A stretch of 64,000 nt of DNA from Streptomyces cellulosae (GTDB lineage Bacteria > Actinomycetota > Actinomycetes > Streptomycetales > Streptomycetaceae): the NCBI RefSeq assembly GCF_000721105.1, contig NZ_JOEV01000040.1, positions 1 to 64,000 of the forward strand. Reading direction: 5' to 3'. A program made the position numbers and the translations under genes. Every line of letters begins with the position of its first letter. Within the stretch, counting starts at the first letter, position 1. Below the pieces are notes generated by a model, which was not told where the DNA came from, did not search any database, and saw only the letters and a program-made list of their open reading frames with translations. Positions 7,937-16,058 of the stretch are shown piece by piece.

Positions 7937-10564
7937 ATGCCCTCAGAACCCGGACCGTCCCGCAGGACCGTCCTGACCGCCCTCGGTGTCACGTCCCTGG
8001 CCGGGACCTTCGCCGCCACCGCTCCCGCCGCTTCCGCCTCGGCCGCCGAGCGCTCCGCCACGACCGCGGACGCCACCGCCGTCGACCTCCCCGCCGCGGC
8101 CGCCCACTGGAGCTTCGACGAGGGCTCCGGTACCTCCGCCGCCGACTCGTCCGGAAACGCTCACACCGCCACGCTCCAGGGCGCGGCCGGCTGGGACACC
8201 GGCAAGGTCGGCGCCCACAGTCTGAGCCTCACGGCGGGCGGCAACGCCACCGCGTCCGGACCGGTCGTCGACACCTCGAAGGCGTTCTCGGTGGCCGCCT
8301 GGGTCAACCTCGCCCAGCTGGGCGGCTACCAGACCGCCGTCAGCATCGACGGCCAGGTCGTCAGCGCCTTCTACCTGGGGCTACGAGACGACACCGGCAC
8401 GTTCGCCTTCGCCCGGCTCAACTCGGACGCCACCCAGAACGCGGCCGTGGCGGCGGCCGCCTCGGCCCCCACCGCCGGCACCTGGACCCACCTGGTCGGC
8501 GTCAGCGACCCTTCGGCCGGCGTCACCCGCCTCTACGTCGACGGCGTACTCGAAGGCGAGACCGCCTACACCGCGGGCTGGGCCGGCACCGGCGCCACCG
8601 CCATCGGCCGCGCGCTGTACGGCGGCGGACAGGTCGACCAGTGGCACGGCCTGATCGACGACGTACAGCTGTTCCCGACCGCCCTCACCTCGGACCAGGT
8701 GGCGACGCTGGCCGGAGTGCCTGTCGAGACCACGACACCGCTGCTGAGCGTGGACGTGGCCAACCCCGCGCACGCGGTGTCTCCCATCCTCCCGGGCCTG
8801 ATGTTCGAGGACATCAACCACTCCGGCGAGGGCGGCATCTATGCCGAACTGGTGCAGAACCGCTCGATGATGGCCAGCGACACGTCGCCCGTCCACTGGT
8901 CCGCGGTGGGCGGCACGACCCTGACGCTGGACACAGCCACCCCGCTCAACGCCGCGCTCGACCGCTCCCTCAAGGTCGCACTGCCGAGTGGCACAGGCGC
9001 CGGGAACCGGGCCGGCGTGTCCAACGACGGCTTCTGGGGCATACCCGTACGCCCCCGAACCACCTACACCGCCCGCCTGTTCGCCAAGGCATCGCGCCGA
9101 ATCGGCCCGCTCACGGTGGCCATGGAGTCGGCGGACGGCGCGACGGTGTACGCCTCCGCGCGGATCCCGGACATCGGCACCGCGTTCCCCGACCGCCCCT
9201 TCGAACTGACCCTGCTCACAGGTGCGGACGCCCCGGTCACCGGCGACGCGAGACTGACCGTCACGACCACCGACCCGGCCGCCGCGGGCGAGACCCTGTG
9301 GCTCCAGCACGTCTCCCTCTTCCCGCCCACCTACAACAACCGCCCCAACGGCCTACGCATCGACCTGATGGAGAAATTGGTCGCCCTGAAGCCGAAGTTC
9401 CTGCGCTTCCCCGGCGGAAACTTCCTCGAGGGCAACACGATCGCAACCCGCTTCAACTGGAAGAACACCATCGGCCCGGTCTGGGAGCGCCCCGGCCACC
9501 TGGACGACGCGTGGGGCTACTGGTCCACGGACGGCCTCGGCCTCCTCGAATACCTGCACTGGGTCGAGGACATGCGCGCCCAGCCGGTCCTTGCGGTGTT
9601 CGCCGGCTACACGCTGAAGGGCGAACACGTCACCGGCGCCGCACTCGACCCCTTCGTCCAGGACGCCCTCGACGAGATCGAGTACGTCACGGGTCCGGTC
9701 ACCAGCACGTGGGGCGCGAAGCGTGCCGCCGACGGCCACCCGAAGCCGTTCCCCCTGGAGTTCGTGGAGATAGGCAACGAGGACTGGTTCGACTCCTCGG
9801 GCTCCTACGACGCCCGGTTCACGGCCTTCCACGACGCGATCAAGGCGAAGTACCCGCACCTGAAACTGATAGCCACGACGACCGTCACCAGCCGCACCCC
9901 GGACCTGATCGACGAGCACTACTACCTGGCCCCGTCCGCCGCCCAGGCCTCCACCCACAAGTACGACAACCGCGACCGCGCCTCGACGAAGGTCTTCGTG
10001 GGCGAGTGGGCCGCCCAGGAGGGCCGCCCCACCCCCGACCTCAACGCCGCGCTGGGCGACGCGGCCTGGCTGGCCGGTCTGATCCGCAACTCGGACCAGG
10101 TCCTGATGGAGTGCTACGCCCCGCTCTTCTCGCACGTGAAGAACAACGTCTGGGCCACCAACCTGATCGCCTACGACAACCAGACCAGCTACGTCTCCCC
10201 CAGCTACTGGGCCCAGCAGATGCTGACGAACAACCTGGGCGAAACGGTCCTCCCGGCCACGGCACGCGCGCTGCCCGGCCTGGCCACGGTCGCCACCCGC
10301 TCCGGGAATCACCTGTACCTCGCGGTGGTGAACTACGGGACGGAGACGGTGGATGTGCCGGTGGAACTCCAGGGCCTGGCGAAGGGGGTCAAGAAGAACG
10401 CCAGGGCCACCGTCCTGACGGGCCCGTCCCCCACCACGACCAACACCCTGACCGAGCCCAACACGCTCGCACCGAGATCCACCACGGTGACGGGCGCGGC
10501 GGCAACCTTCACGAGCACACTGCCACCGCTGTCGGTGACGGTCCTGGAACTGACGCTGACCTGA
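7937..10564 (+). CDS. Secreted GH51 alpha-L-arabinofuranosidase with N-terminal LamG domain
   Basis: An 875-residue enzyme acting outside the cell on arabinose-containing polysaccharides. The start ATG at 7937 gives MPSEPGPSRRTVLTALG, a twin-arginine signal ending near ASASAAE. A laminin-G-like domain (residues about 55-260: AHWSFDEGSGTSAADSSGNA, then LIDDVQLFPTAL) is followed by a GH51 catalytic domain. Visible active-site pieces are the acid/base Glu615 in FVEIGNEDW and the nucleophile Glu690 in KVFVGEWAA, about 75 residues apart as expected in clan GH-A. A C-terminal beta domain completes the fold. Translation from an earlier ATG (7820) would cross the preceding repeat and lose the Tat signal, so it is rejected. 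It partners the GH54 enzyme, but I see no LacI-type operator before it. Confidence 0.93.
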   Translation: MPSEPGPSRRTVLTALGVTSLAGTFAATAPAASASAAERSATTADATAVDLPAAAAHWSFDEGSGTSAADSSGNAHTATLQGAAGWDTGKVGAHSLSLTAGGNATASGPVVDTSKAFSVAAWVNLAQLGGYQTAVSIDGQVVSAFYLGLRDDTGTFAFARLNSDATQNAAVAAAASAPTAGTWTHLVGVSDPSAGVTRLYVDGVLEGETAYTAGWAGTGATAIGRALYGGGQVDQWHGLIDDVQLFPTALTSDQVATLAGVPVETTTPLLSVDVANPAHAVSPILPGLMFEDINHSGEGGIYAELVQNRSMMASDTSPVHWSAVGGTTLTLDTATPLNAALDRSLKVALPSGTGAGNRAGVSNDGFWGIPVRPRTTYTARLFAKASRRIGPLTVAMESADGATVYASARIPDIGTAFPDRPFELTLLTGADAPVTGDARLTVTTTDPAAAGETLWLQHVSLFPPTYNNRPNGLRIDLMEKLVALKPKFLRFPGGNFLEGNTIATRFNWKNTIGPVWERPGHLDDAWGYWSTDGLGLLEYLHWVEDMRAQPVLAVFAGYTLKGEHVTGAALDPFVQDALDEIEYVTGPVTSTWGAKRAADGHPKPFPLEFVEIGNEDWFDSSGSYDARFTAFHDAIKAKYPHLKLIATTTVTSRTPDLIDEHYYLAPSAAQASTHKYDNRDRASTKVFVGEWAAQEGRPTPDLNAALGDAAWLAGLIRNSDQVLMECYAPLFSHVKNNVWATNLIAYDNQTSYVSPSYWAQQMLTNNLGETVLPATARALPGLATVATRSGNHLYLAVVNYGTETVDVPVELQGLAKGVKKNARATVLTGPSPTTTNTLTEPNTLAPRSTTVTGAAATFTSTLPPLSVTVLELTLT

Positions 10565-10588
10565 CACCGGGCTGCGCCACAGCTGGAC

Positions 10589-10641
10589 GGCGGTGGCAGC
10601 AACTCGACAACGCGTGCCGGCAGTGGGACATCGCCCCCTGA
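10589..10641 (+). pseudogene. Remnant of a ricin-domain C-terminus downstream of the GH51 gene
   Basis: Bases 10592-10641 match 7677-7726, the last codons and stop of the GH54 gene, with three differences in 50 bp. In frame they read RWQQLDNACRQWDIAP-stop against QWQQLDNACQQWDIAP-stop in GH54. No reading frame enters it from the GH51 gene, which stops at 10564. It is a duplicated or recombined gene tail: either the GH51 gene once carried a CBM13 domain, or the two 3' ends recombined. Confidence 0.8.
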
Positions 10642-10659
10642 CCGAACGACCAGGTCCTG

Positions 10660-10698
10660 CCGATGGCCCGCCGGCCCTCCCCGCCGGCGGGCCATCGG
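10660..10698. terminator. Strong bidirectional hairpin terminator
   Basis: Perfect 16-bp arms CCGATGGCCCGCCGGC (10660-10675) and its complement (10683-10698) with a 7-nt loop. It lies between two convergent genes (GH51 and the leftward gene ending at 10738), so it can serve both. A T6 run at 10733-10738 follows a second small hairpin (10714-10726). Confidence 0.85.
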
Positions 10699-10737
10699 CC
10701 ACGTCCTGAGATCCGGCGGGGCGCCGTCCGGCTTTTT

Positions 10738-11436
10738 TCAGGGCCGGCCGAGGCAGTCACCCCAGAGCGCGGCCAGCCGTGCCGGGATCTCGGGGATGGC
10801 GGCGCAGCCCCGGGGATCGCGCGGGAGCCCGTCACCGTCCACAAAGGTCCACGCACTGCCCTCGGCCTCGGCCTTGGTGAAGTACTTCTCCGCGCCCCCC
10901 GCGTCCTGTAGCTGGACCAGTTCGTTCTCGGTGGCGTCGGCCGTCGGTGTGAAGGAGGTTCCCGCGTAGAAGACGCCGCCGCACCGGCCGTAGTAGAAGG
11001 TGCCCTTGACCGGGGCGATGTGCACCAGTCCCGGCTGCGACCGCCGGTATGCCAGGGTCACCGCGTCTTTGACCTCCTGTGGCACCACCAGGGAACGGCA
11101 CGCCGGTGAGGAGGGCGACGGGGGCGGGGCCGCCGAGCCGTCCGGCTTCCCGGCGGGGTTCGTCGGTGTCACGGTCGGCGGGGCCGTGGACGTGGGCGCT
11201 GTGGTCGGGCTCCCGACCGCCTCGGGCAAAGCATCGTGGGAGGAACGGCCGGTGACGGCGAAGGCACCGCCGCCCACCGCGGCGACGAGGGCGACGGCCA
11301 GTGCGGCGGTCGCCATCCGGTGACGGCGCCGCAGAACGTCGCCGCGAGCCCGGACCATCGCGGCGGGCCGGGCGCCGGTTCGCGTGGCGAGCTCCTGGGA
11401 CCCCGCCTGGAGGATGGCTTCGAAGTCCTCAGTCAT
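10738..11436 (-). CDS. Single-pass membrane protein coupled to an ECF sigma factor (possible anti-sigma factor)
   Basis: A 232-residue protein whose N-terminal ~45 residues are cytoplasmic (MTEDFEAILQAGSQELATRT). One transmembrane helix follows (MATAALAVALVAAVGGGAFAV), then a Thr/Pro/Ser-rich linker and an extracytoplasmic domain of about 110 residues. Its start overlaps the stop of the sigma gene by 8 bp and has a GGAGGTGCACC site. That arrangement and topology are typical of a sigma/regulator pair, so it may sequester or sense for the sigma factor. No HxxxCxxC zinc anti-sigma motif is present, and the extracytoplasmic domain is not one I recognise, so the regulatory role is inferred from context. 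Confidence 0.75.
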   Translation of the reverse strand: MTEDFEAILQAGSQELATRTGARPAAMVRARGDVLRRRHRMATAALAVALVAAVGGGAFAVTGRSSHDALPEAVGSPTTAPTSTAPPTVTPTNPAGKPDGSAAPPPSPSSPACRSLVVPQEVKDAVTLAYRRSQPGLVHIAPVKGTFYYGRCGGVFYAGTSFTPTADATENELVQLQDAGGAEKYFTKAEAEGSAWTFVDGDGLPRDPRGCAAIPEIPARLAALWGDCLGRP

Positions 11437-12079
11437 GGTGGTGCACCTCCTGGCCGGCGGAGCCGGGGACGTCGGTTGCGACAGCGGGAGCGGTGCCGGG
11501 TGCCGAGACGGCCGGCCGTGAACCGGGTGGGGGCGAACCGGCTGGGCGGGAACCGGGTGGCCGCGAACCGGGTGGGCGGGCGGCACCGTCCGGGCCCTCG
11601 CCCGCGAGGTCGGACAGATGCCGCGCCATCGACTGGCGCCCGCGCGACAGCCGGGCCTTGACCGTTCCCGGCGCGACTTCGGTTTCCCGCGCGGTCTCCT
11701 CGACGGACAGCCCGACCAGGTGATGCAGCACGATCGCCCGCCGCTGCTCGTAGGGGATGCGCCGCAACGCCGCGACGATGGCGACGTAGTCAGAGCTGAC
11801 ACCCGGAACCTCGTCGGGTATGCCGTGGCGGCGGTGGGCTGTGAGCCGGTTGGCCGCCTTCCGCCAGAGGCTCACCCGGATACGGCAGGCCACCGAACGC
11901 ACCCATGCCTCCGGATCCGCGTAGCCGGACACCTTCTCCCAGTTCTGCCAGGCCCGGGCGAAGGCCTCCTGCACCAGATCCTCGGCCTCGGCGAGGCTGC
12001 CTGTCATCGCGTACATCTGGCTGGTCAACCGACGCACATGGCCGGCGTAGAAGTCGTCGAAGACGCGTGCATCACGCAT
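11429..12079 (-). CDS. ECF RNA polymerase sigma factor (SigE-like family)
   Basis: A 216-residue sigma factor. Region 2 reads FDDFYAGHVRRLTSQMYAMT, then AEDLVQEAFARAWQNWEKV. Region 4 reads LRRIPYEQRRAIVLHHLVGL and SVEETARETEVAPGTVKARL, the helix-turn-helix for the -35 element. The C-terminal ~50 residues are a low-complexity Pro/Gly/Ser tail (repeats of RPPGSRP) encoded by small DNA repeats. The ATG at 12079 has GGAGGGG just upstream and is preferred to a GTG four codons earlier. It is co-expressed with the membrane protein at 10738-11436, which may control it. Its target genes are not evident. Confidence 0.92.
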   Translation of the reverse strand: MRDARVFDDFYAGHVRRLTSQMYAMTGSLAEAEDLVQEAFARAWQNWEKVSGYADPEAWVRSVACRIRVSLWRKAANRLTAHRRHGIPDEVPGVSSDYVAIVAALRRIPYEQRRAIVLHHLVGLSVEETARETEVAPGTVKARLSRGRQSMARHLSDLAGEGPDGAARPPGSRPPGSRPAGSPPPGSRPAVSAPGTAPAVATDVPGSAGQEVHHHD

Positions 12080-12258
12080 TGCCCCCTCCACATCACTGGT
12101 TGAGGGGTCGTGCCCTCACCGCCTTGTCACGCCCGAGTCGGGTGGAAGGTTGCACGGCGTCGGAAAGGCGCCCAGCGCGTTCGGGGCGGGCTCACGTAGA
12201 AGACGCGGGACATGGACACGGAGCGCGGTCCTTCACGGCAGTCCTCGACGCAACGCAT

Positions 12259-12310
12259 CACGGCGATCCCGCACGGCAGTCTCTCACGGCAGTCCCGCAC
12301 GGCTGTCGCG
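12259..12310. repeat. 13-bp tandem repeat (iteron-like), 4 copies plus one outlier
   Basis: CACGGCAGTCCCG-like units start at 12259, 12272, 12285 and 12298 at an exact 13-bp period. A fifth CACGGCAGTC lies at 12234. It sits 180-230 bp upstream of the ECF sigma gene start. Protein binding is possible but unproven. Confidence 0.8.
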
Positions 12311-12334
12311 CACGAGTGAGAAGGCGAACGGGAC

Positions 12335-12370
12335 GCCGCCCCGGCGGTCGGCGGCGTCAGCCGGGGCGGC
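12335..12370 (-). terminator. Hairpin terminator after the M15-like peptidase gene
   Basis: Perfect 11-bp arms GCCGCCCCGGC (12335-12345) and GCCGGGGCGGC (12360-12370) with a 14-nt loop, starting 22 bp beyond the stop codon of the leftward gene that ends at 12392. Confidence 0.65.
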
Positions 12371-12391
12371 ACCGGACGGAGACCGGCCTGG

Positions 12392-13087
12392 CTAGGCGGC
12401 GTGCCGTGCGAACGCCTGGGCCCGCCGGCGTCGGCGGGGGTCGAAGGCGTCGACGGTGCCCGCGCCCTCGTTGCCGGGGCCGTCCCGCCAGCCGCGGATC
12501 GTGCGGGCCACGCCCTTCACCTTCGGGTGGCCCGGCCGGTACGCGATCTCGAAGTGGGATTCCTTGGGCGTGCCGAAGTCACCGCCCCACGCGACCACGC
12601 CGTCCAACTCGGCCAAGATGTCCCGCACCACGACCAGTTCCTGCGGATACAGGCCGCCCTTGACGCCGGCCGGGTAGGCGTGCGGCCGGATCGCCAGGGC
12701 GCTGCCCGAGAGGTGGTTGGACTCGTAGTCCTGCGTGACGGTGCGGTCCGTGGAGTGGCCGGTGACGTCGCCGGCGCGCAGCTGGTCCACCTCGTAGTGG
12801 AACCGGCGGGCCACGTGCAGCAGGATCACCGCCGCGTCGCCGTCGGCGAGGCGCACGGACTGGCCGGAGCCCTCGATCCGGAACCCCTTCGCCTCCTCCA
12901 GGACGGGCCAGCCGTTCGCCGACGTCCCGCCGGACCAGCGGGGGTCCGCGGGCGGCTGAGCACCCTCGGCCGCCTGGGCCATCTCGTCCGCGTGGGCGAT
13001 GCCGGGCAGGGCTGCGGTCAGAGCCGTGGTGGCTCCGAGGGCGGCACCGGCCATGAGGACGCCGCGCCGGTCAAACTCGTGTCTCAC
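12392..13087 (-). CDS. Exported M15-family peptidase-like protein, metal site altered
   Basis: A 231-residue exported protein related to D-Ala-D-Ala carboxypeptidases/endolysins of family M15. The N-terminus (VRHEFDRRGVLMAGAALGAT) is Tat-like, ending AHADE. The family core is visible in ESNHLSGSALAIRP and in GTPKESHFEI. In M15 enzymes the first motif is HxxxxxxD (as SSHSRGSAIDL in VanX). Here His125 and His178 remain, but the Asp position is Ala132 (codon GCG). Hydrolysis may be lost or use another ligand. The GTG start at 13087 follows GGAAGGA. The gene overlaps the preceding membrane-protein gene by 17 bp, so the two are coupled. A structural cell-wall-binding role is possible. Confidence 0.8.
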   Translation of the reverse strand: MRHEFDRRGVLMAGAALGATTALTAALPGIAHADEMAQAAEGAQPPADPRWSGGTSANGWPVLEEAKGFRIEGSGQSVRLADGDAAVILLHVARRFHYEVDQLRAGDVTGHSTDRTVTQDYESNHLSGSALAIRPHAYPAGVKGGLYPQELVVVRDILAELDGVVAWGGDFGTPKESHFEIAYRPGHPKVKGVARTIRGWRDGPGNEGAGTVDAFDPRRRRRAQAFARHAA

Positions 13088-13508
13088 GCTTGTTCCTTCC
13101 GATGACCGCTGCCGCGACGGCCCCCGCCACACAACCGAGGAGCAGGACGACGACAGCGATGAGAGTGGGATTGACGAAGGCGGGGACCAGGTCGTGGTGG
13201 GCGTTGCATTTGTTGTGCAGCGGAAACCAGCGCGACGGTTCACGCCAGTGCTCCGCCCGGTAGGCGTCGTCATAGCGGATGCCACGCTGCGCACAGGTCT
13301 CCCCGGGGTCGAGCCCACCGGAGAAGATCCCGATGAACCAGGTGACGAAGCCGACGGCGGCCAGGAACACCGCGGCGAGGATCCACCATCCGGGGCGTTC
13401 CCACCGGCGGGGACGCGGACCGCGCGCGGTCTTCCACCCGCGCAGTCCGAGCACGGCCAGGAGGAGCAGGGGCACAGCGATGGCGGCCGGTGCCGAGAGG
13501 GCGTCCAC
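13071..13508 (-). CDS. Small membrane protein, function unknown
   Basis: A 145-residue protein with three predicted transmembrane helices: residues about 8-24, 42-62 and 112-133. An extracytoplasmic loop of about 50 residues between helices 2 and 3 contains two cysteines (GETCAQRGIRYDD and PLHNKCNAHHD) that could form a disulfide. The start is a GTG at 13508. Its 3' end overlaps the M15-like gene by 17 bp, so it probably works with that exported protein at the cell surface. I recognise no named family. Confidence 0.7.
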   Translation of the reverse strand: MDALSAPAAIAVPLLLLAVLGLRGWKTARGPRPRRWERPGWWILAAVFLAAVGFVTWFIGIFSGGLDPGETCAQRGIRYDDAYRAEHWREPSRWFPLHNKCNAHHDLVPAFVNPTLIAVVVLLLGCVAGAVAAAVIGRNKRETRV

Positions 13509-13541
13509 TGACGACCGGGTCCCTTCGTTCCATTGCGGGTA

Positions 13542-13650
13542 GTTCAGTTGCGGACCGTTCGGTGCCGGACGTTCAGCCGCGGCCTTTCGGTCACAGCCGT
13601 TCAGTCGCGGCCGTTCAGTCGCGGTGTTCAGTCGCGGTGTTCAGTTTCGG
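13542..13650. repeat. Degenerate 13-14-bp tandem repeat, about 8 copies
   Basis: Variants of GTTCAGTCGCGG recur every 13-14 bp between the start region of the small membrane-protein gene and the 3' end of the DUF1906 gene. The last copies cover that gene's stop codon. The array lies in the promoter region of the membrane protein/M15 gene pair, so it could bind a protein, or it may be a simple minisatellite. Confidence 0.85.
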
Positions 13651-16058
13651 GCCGCGCGGGCCTTGGCGGCCTTCAGGTACTTCTCATGGTTCGCCTCGTA
13701 CGTCGCCTGAAGGCGCTGCTCGGTTCCGGTCCGGGCCAGCAGCACATCGACGAAACCCTGCTCGAACGGCTCCAGTTCGTCGTAGCCGAGCATGGCCGGG
13801 AGAGTCGCGATGCCGCCGCGGACCGTCACCAGACCGACCTGGCCGGCCACGACTTCCTTGTCATCGGCGGCGGTCAGAATATTGTGCGCGAGGAACTTGG
13901 CGTCCTCCGTGTTCCCGTTGAAGCGTCCGGACCAGTAACTGTTGAACCGCCGCAGACCGCCGCCGCCGTTGTACAGGTCCCGGACGGCCTGGACGATGGT
14001 CCTGCCGTCGCGGACCGCTTTGGCCAGCAGCCAGGCGTCGGCGTCCTCGATGAGGTCGTTGTAGCCGAAGCTGGAGGCGACCCCCACCTTGGCCATCTTC
14101 AGCTGCACGAAGTTACGGCCGTCGGGGTACTGCCCCGACGCGCGCCGCCAGTCGACGTAGAGGGTGAGCAGGTCGCCGCCCCAGCCCGCGATGTCGCCCT
14201 CGTTCACCGACTTCGGGTTGGAGGGCATCCAGGCGACGAAGTGCCCGTTGGCGGAGGCCATGAGGTGCTCGGCACCCAGTTCGTACGCGGTGTACGGGTC
14301 GGTGAAGTCGGTCATCACCGAGAAACCGTTGCTGTTGGCGTAGTCGACGAACCCGCCGTCGACGCCGCCGATCAGGAACTCCCAGTCGCCGCCGCCGTAC
14401 TTCTGGTGCCGGATGTACTCCATCACCAGCTGGGACTTGTTCCGGTCGCTGCCGGTGTAGGTGAGCGCGAGGTCGTACAGCCGCTGGACGTAGTTGATGA
14501 ACTCGTCGGCCGGCCCGGACGGTTTGTTGACGCTGCTCTGGCCGGGGTCGGCGCCGGAGACGACGTCACGGTCGAGGTCGAACGTGTCCGACCCGTTGGT
14601 GACCTTGAACTCCTTGATCTGGTTGTAGGACCAGTTCGCCGGGATCGGGAAGCCGAGGTTGCCGGAGAAGCCCCACGACATGCCCGAGACGAAGGAGTAG
14701 CGGGCGCCGGTCTGCCGGCTGACGACCGTGCACACGTTCCGCGACCCGTAGACGCCGTGCACATAGCGCTTGCCGTTGTACGCCAGTCCGGCGGCCACAC
14801 CGTGGAAGTACGGCACGATGGCGGCGTCGATCTCCTCGCGGGTGGCGTCGTAGTCCACCGCGAAGTAGATGACGGTGCCGCGGTTGAAGCCGTACTCCGA
14901 GGCCAGCTTGTGGGCGTTGAGCGCGTGCTGGTAGCCCTGGGTGTAGGTGAAGTCGCCCAGCGCCCGGGCGTTGTCCTGGTAGATGGGGAACACCTTCAGC
15001 CCGTTGCTGAAGATGGTCTGGAGCTCTCCCGGCTTGATCTCCTTGTCCAGGGTGGAGCCGGGAGGGTCGTAGAGGTAACGGCCCACGACCGCGAAGCCGT
15101 TGTTGCGCAGCCACTGGGCCCGGGACGCGGTGATCTCGAACCGCGTGTCGCTGCCGCTGGCGGGCCGGTCCGGGTCGCCCGTCGAGACCAGCAACTGCGC
15201 CCAGGTCTGGAAGTCGGCGCGGCCGTTGGCGGTCAGCTTGGAGAACCGCTGGAATATCTCGACCCATGCGCGAAGCTTGCCGTCGTAGCTGCTGCGCCAG
15301 GTGGTGGGCGTACCCGTGGCACTGGTCCCGGTCGGAACGGGAGAGTTGAACACGCAGGCGGCCGAGAACAACTCGACCCACAGCCCGGAGTCGCCCTCGC
15401 CGAGGTTCTTGGTCTTCAGCCCGTCCTGAGTGGCGGGCCCGAAGTTGCCGTTGGGTGAGGCGATCCCCAACTCGTACTGGATGGCGATCATCAGCGCCTT
15501 CTGCACGTCCCGGGAGTAGATCCCGTCGGCCGGCCCGATGCTGTAGGCGTCCTTCGTCCAGTAACGCCCGTTGAGCCACCGCTGGATCGAGCGCACCTCG
15601 TCCGTACCGCCGGAGACCCGGATGTAGGCGTCCATGTTCAGGATGCACTTGAAGATCTTCGCGGTGGTGACCCCGCCGGTCGTACCCGTCCCCCCGTCGG
15701 GCAGCCCCATATCGCCCCGGAGAGCCTTGACGGCCTCCGTGGTCACGGCCCCGTACTCGCCGTAGCCGTTGGCCCCCCAATACCCCTTGCAGAACAGCCC
15801 GTGCTGCAGAATGCGCACGATATTCGCGTTCTTGTCCCACCCGAACCCGATGTCACCGAGCGCCGAGAGCTTGGCCAGCGTGGTCGGACCGAAACTGGCG
15901 ACCACGGGACTGATGCCCAACTCGTGCTGGAGCCCCATGGTCAGCGCGAGCATGGTGGACCATCCGGTACGGCCGTCCTCCGGGCAGCGCACGTATCCGG
16001 AGACGCCGCCGTAGGTGGAGTTGACCCACTTCTGCGCGTCGAGGACTTTCTCGTCCAA
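13641..16058 (-). CDS. Large peptidoglycan-binding protein with DUF1906 (Rv2525c-like glycoside hydrolase-like) domain
   Basis: An 805-residue multidomain protein, probably acting on or bound to peptidoglycan. The first ~290 residues contain two helical peptidoglycan-binding-like units: GWSTMLALTMGLQHELGISP, then ALMIAIQYELGIASPNGNFG. Residues about 310-550 are the DUF1906 barrel (GFAVVGRYLYDPP, then GTVIYFAVDYDATREEIDAA, then YVHGVYGSRNVC, then FDLDRDVV), which resembles GH25 muramidases. A C-terminal ~270 residues are of unknown fold. The start is a TTG at 16058 preceded by AAAGGA. It has no signal peptide, so export would need a non-classical route or the protein acts after lysis. An extended start at an upstream ATG is out of keeping with that ribosome site. 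Confidence 0.82.
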   Translation of the reverse strand: MDEKVLDAQKWVNSTYGGVSGYVRCPEDGRTGWSTMLALTMGLQHELGISPVVASFGPTTLAKLSALGDIGFGWDKNANIVRILQHGLFCKGYWGANGYGEYGAVTTEAVKALRGDMGLPDGGTGTTGGVTTAKIFKCILNMDAYIRVSGGTDEVRSIQRWLNGRYWTKDAYSIGPADGIYSRDVQKALMIAIQYELGIASPNGNFGPATQDGLKTKNLGEGDSGLWVELFSAACVFNSPVPTGTSATGTPTTWRSSYDGKLRAWVEIFQRFSKLTANGRADFQTWAQLLVSTGDPDRPASGSDTRFEITASRAQWLRNNGFAVVGRYLYDPPGSTLDKEIKPGELQTIFSNGLKVFPIYQDNARALGDFTYTQGYQHALNAHKLASEYGFNRGTVIYFAVDYDATREEIDAAIVPYFHGVAAGLAYNGKRYVHGVYGSRNVCTVVSRQTGARYSFVSGMSWGFSGNLGFPIPANWSYNQIKEFKVTNGSDTFDLDRDVVSGADPGQSSVNKPSGPADEFINYVQRLYDLALTYTGSDRNKSQLVMEYIRHQKYGGGDWEFLIGGVDGGFVDYANSNGFSVMTDFTDPYTAYELGAEHLMASANGHFVAWMPSNPKSVNEGDIAGWGGDLLTLYVDWRRASGQYPDGRNFVQLKMAKVGVASSFGYNDLIEDADAWLLAKAVRDGRTIVQAVRDLYNGGGGLRRFNSYWSGRFNGNTEDAKFLAHNILTAADDKEVVAGQVGLVTVRGGIATLPAMLGYDELEPFEQGFVDVLLARTGTEQRLQATYEANHEKYLKAAKARAARN

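Larger units (their letters stand above)
12080..12391. other. Intergenic region with 13-bp repeats and a terminator
   Basis: The gap between the ECF gene (leftward, starts 12079) and the M15-like gene (leftward, ends 12392) contains no supported gene. It holds the sigma-gene promoter region, the 13-bp repeat array at 12259-12310 and the hairpin at 12335-12370, listed separately. Confidence 0.7.

Noticed and set aside
8641..10641. 666-codon rightward frame over the GH51 gene
   Set aside because: It is an Arg/Pro/His-rich shadow of the GH51 frame. Only its last residues are meaningful, and these are listed as the ricin-tail remnant.
12234..12310. CRISPR array
   Set aside because: The 13-bp repeats are contiguous with no spacers and no cas genes are nearby. 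The same applies to the 21-, 35-, 41- and 47-bp arrays.
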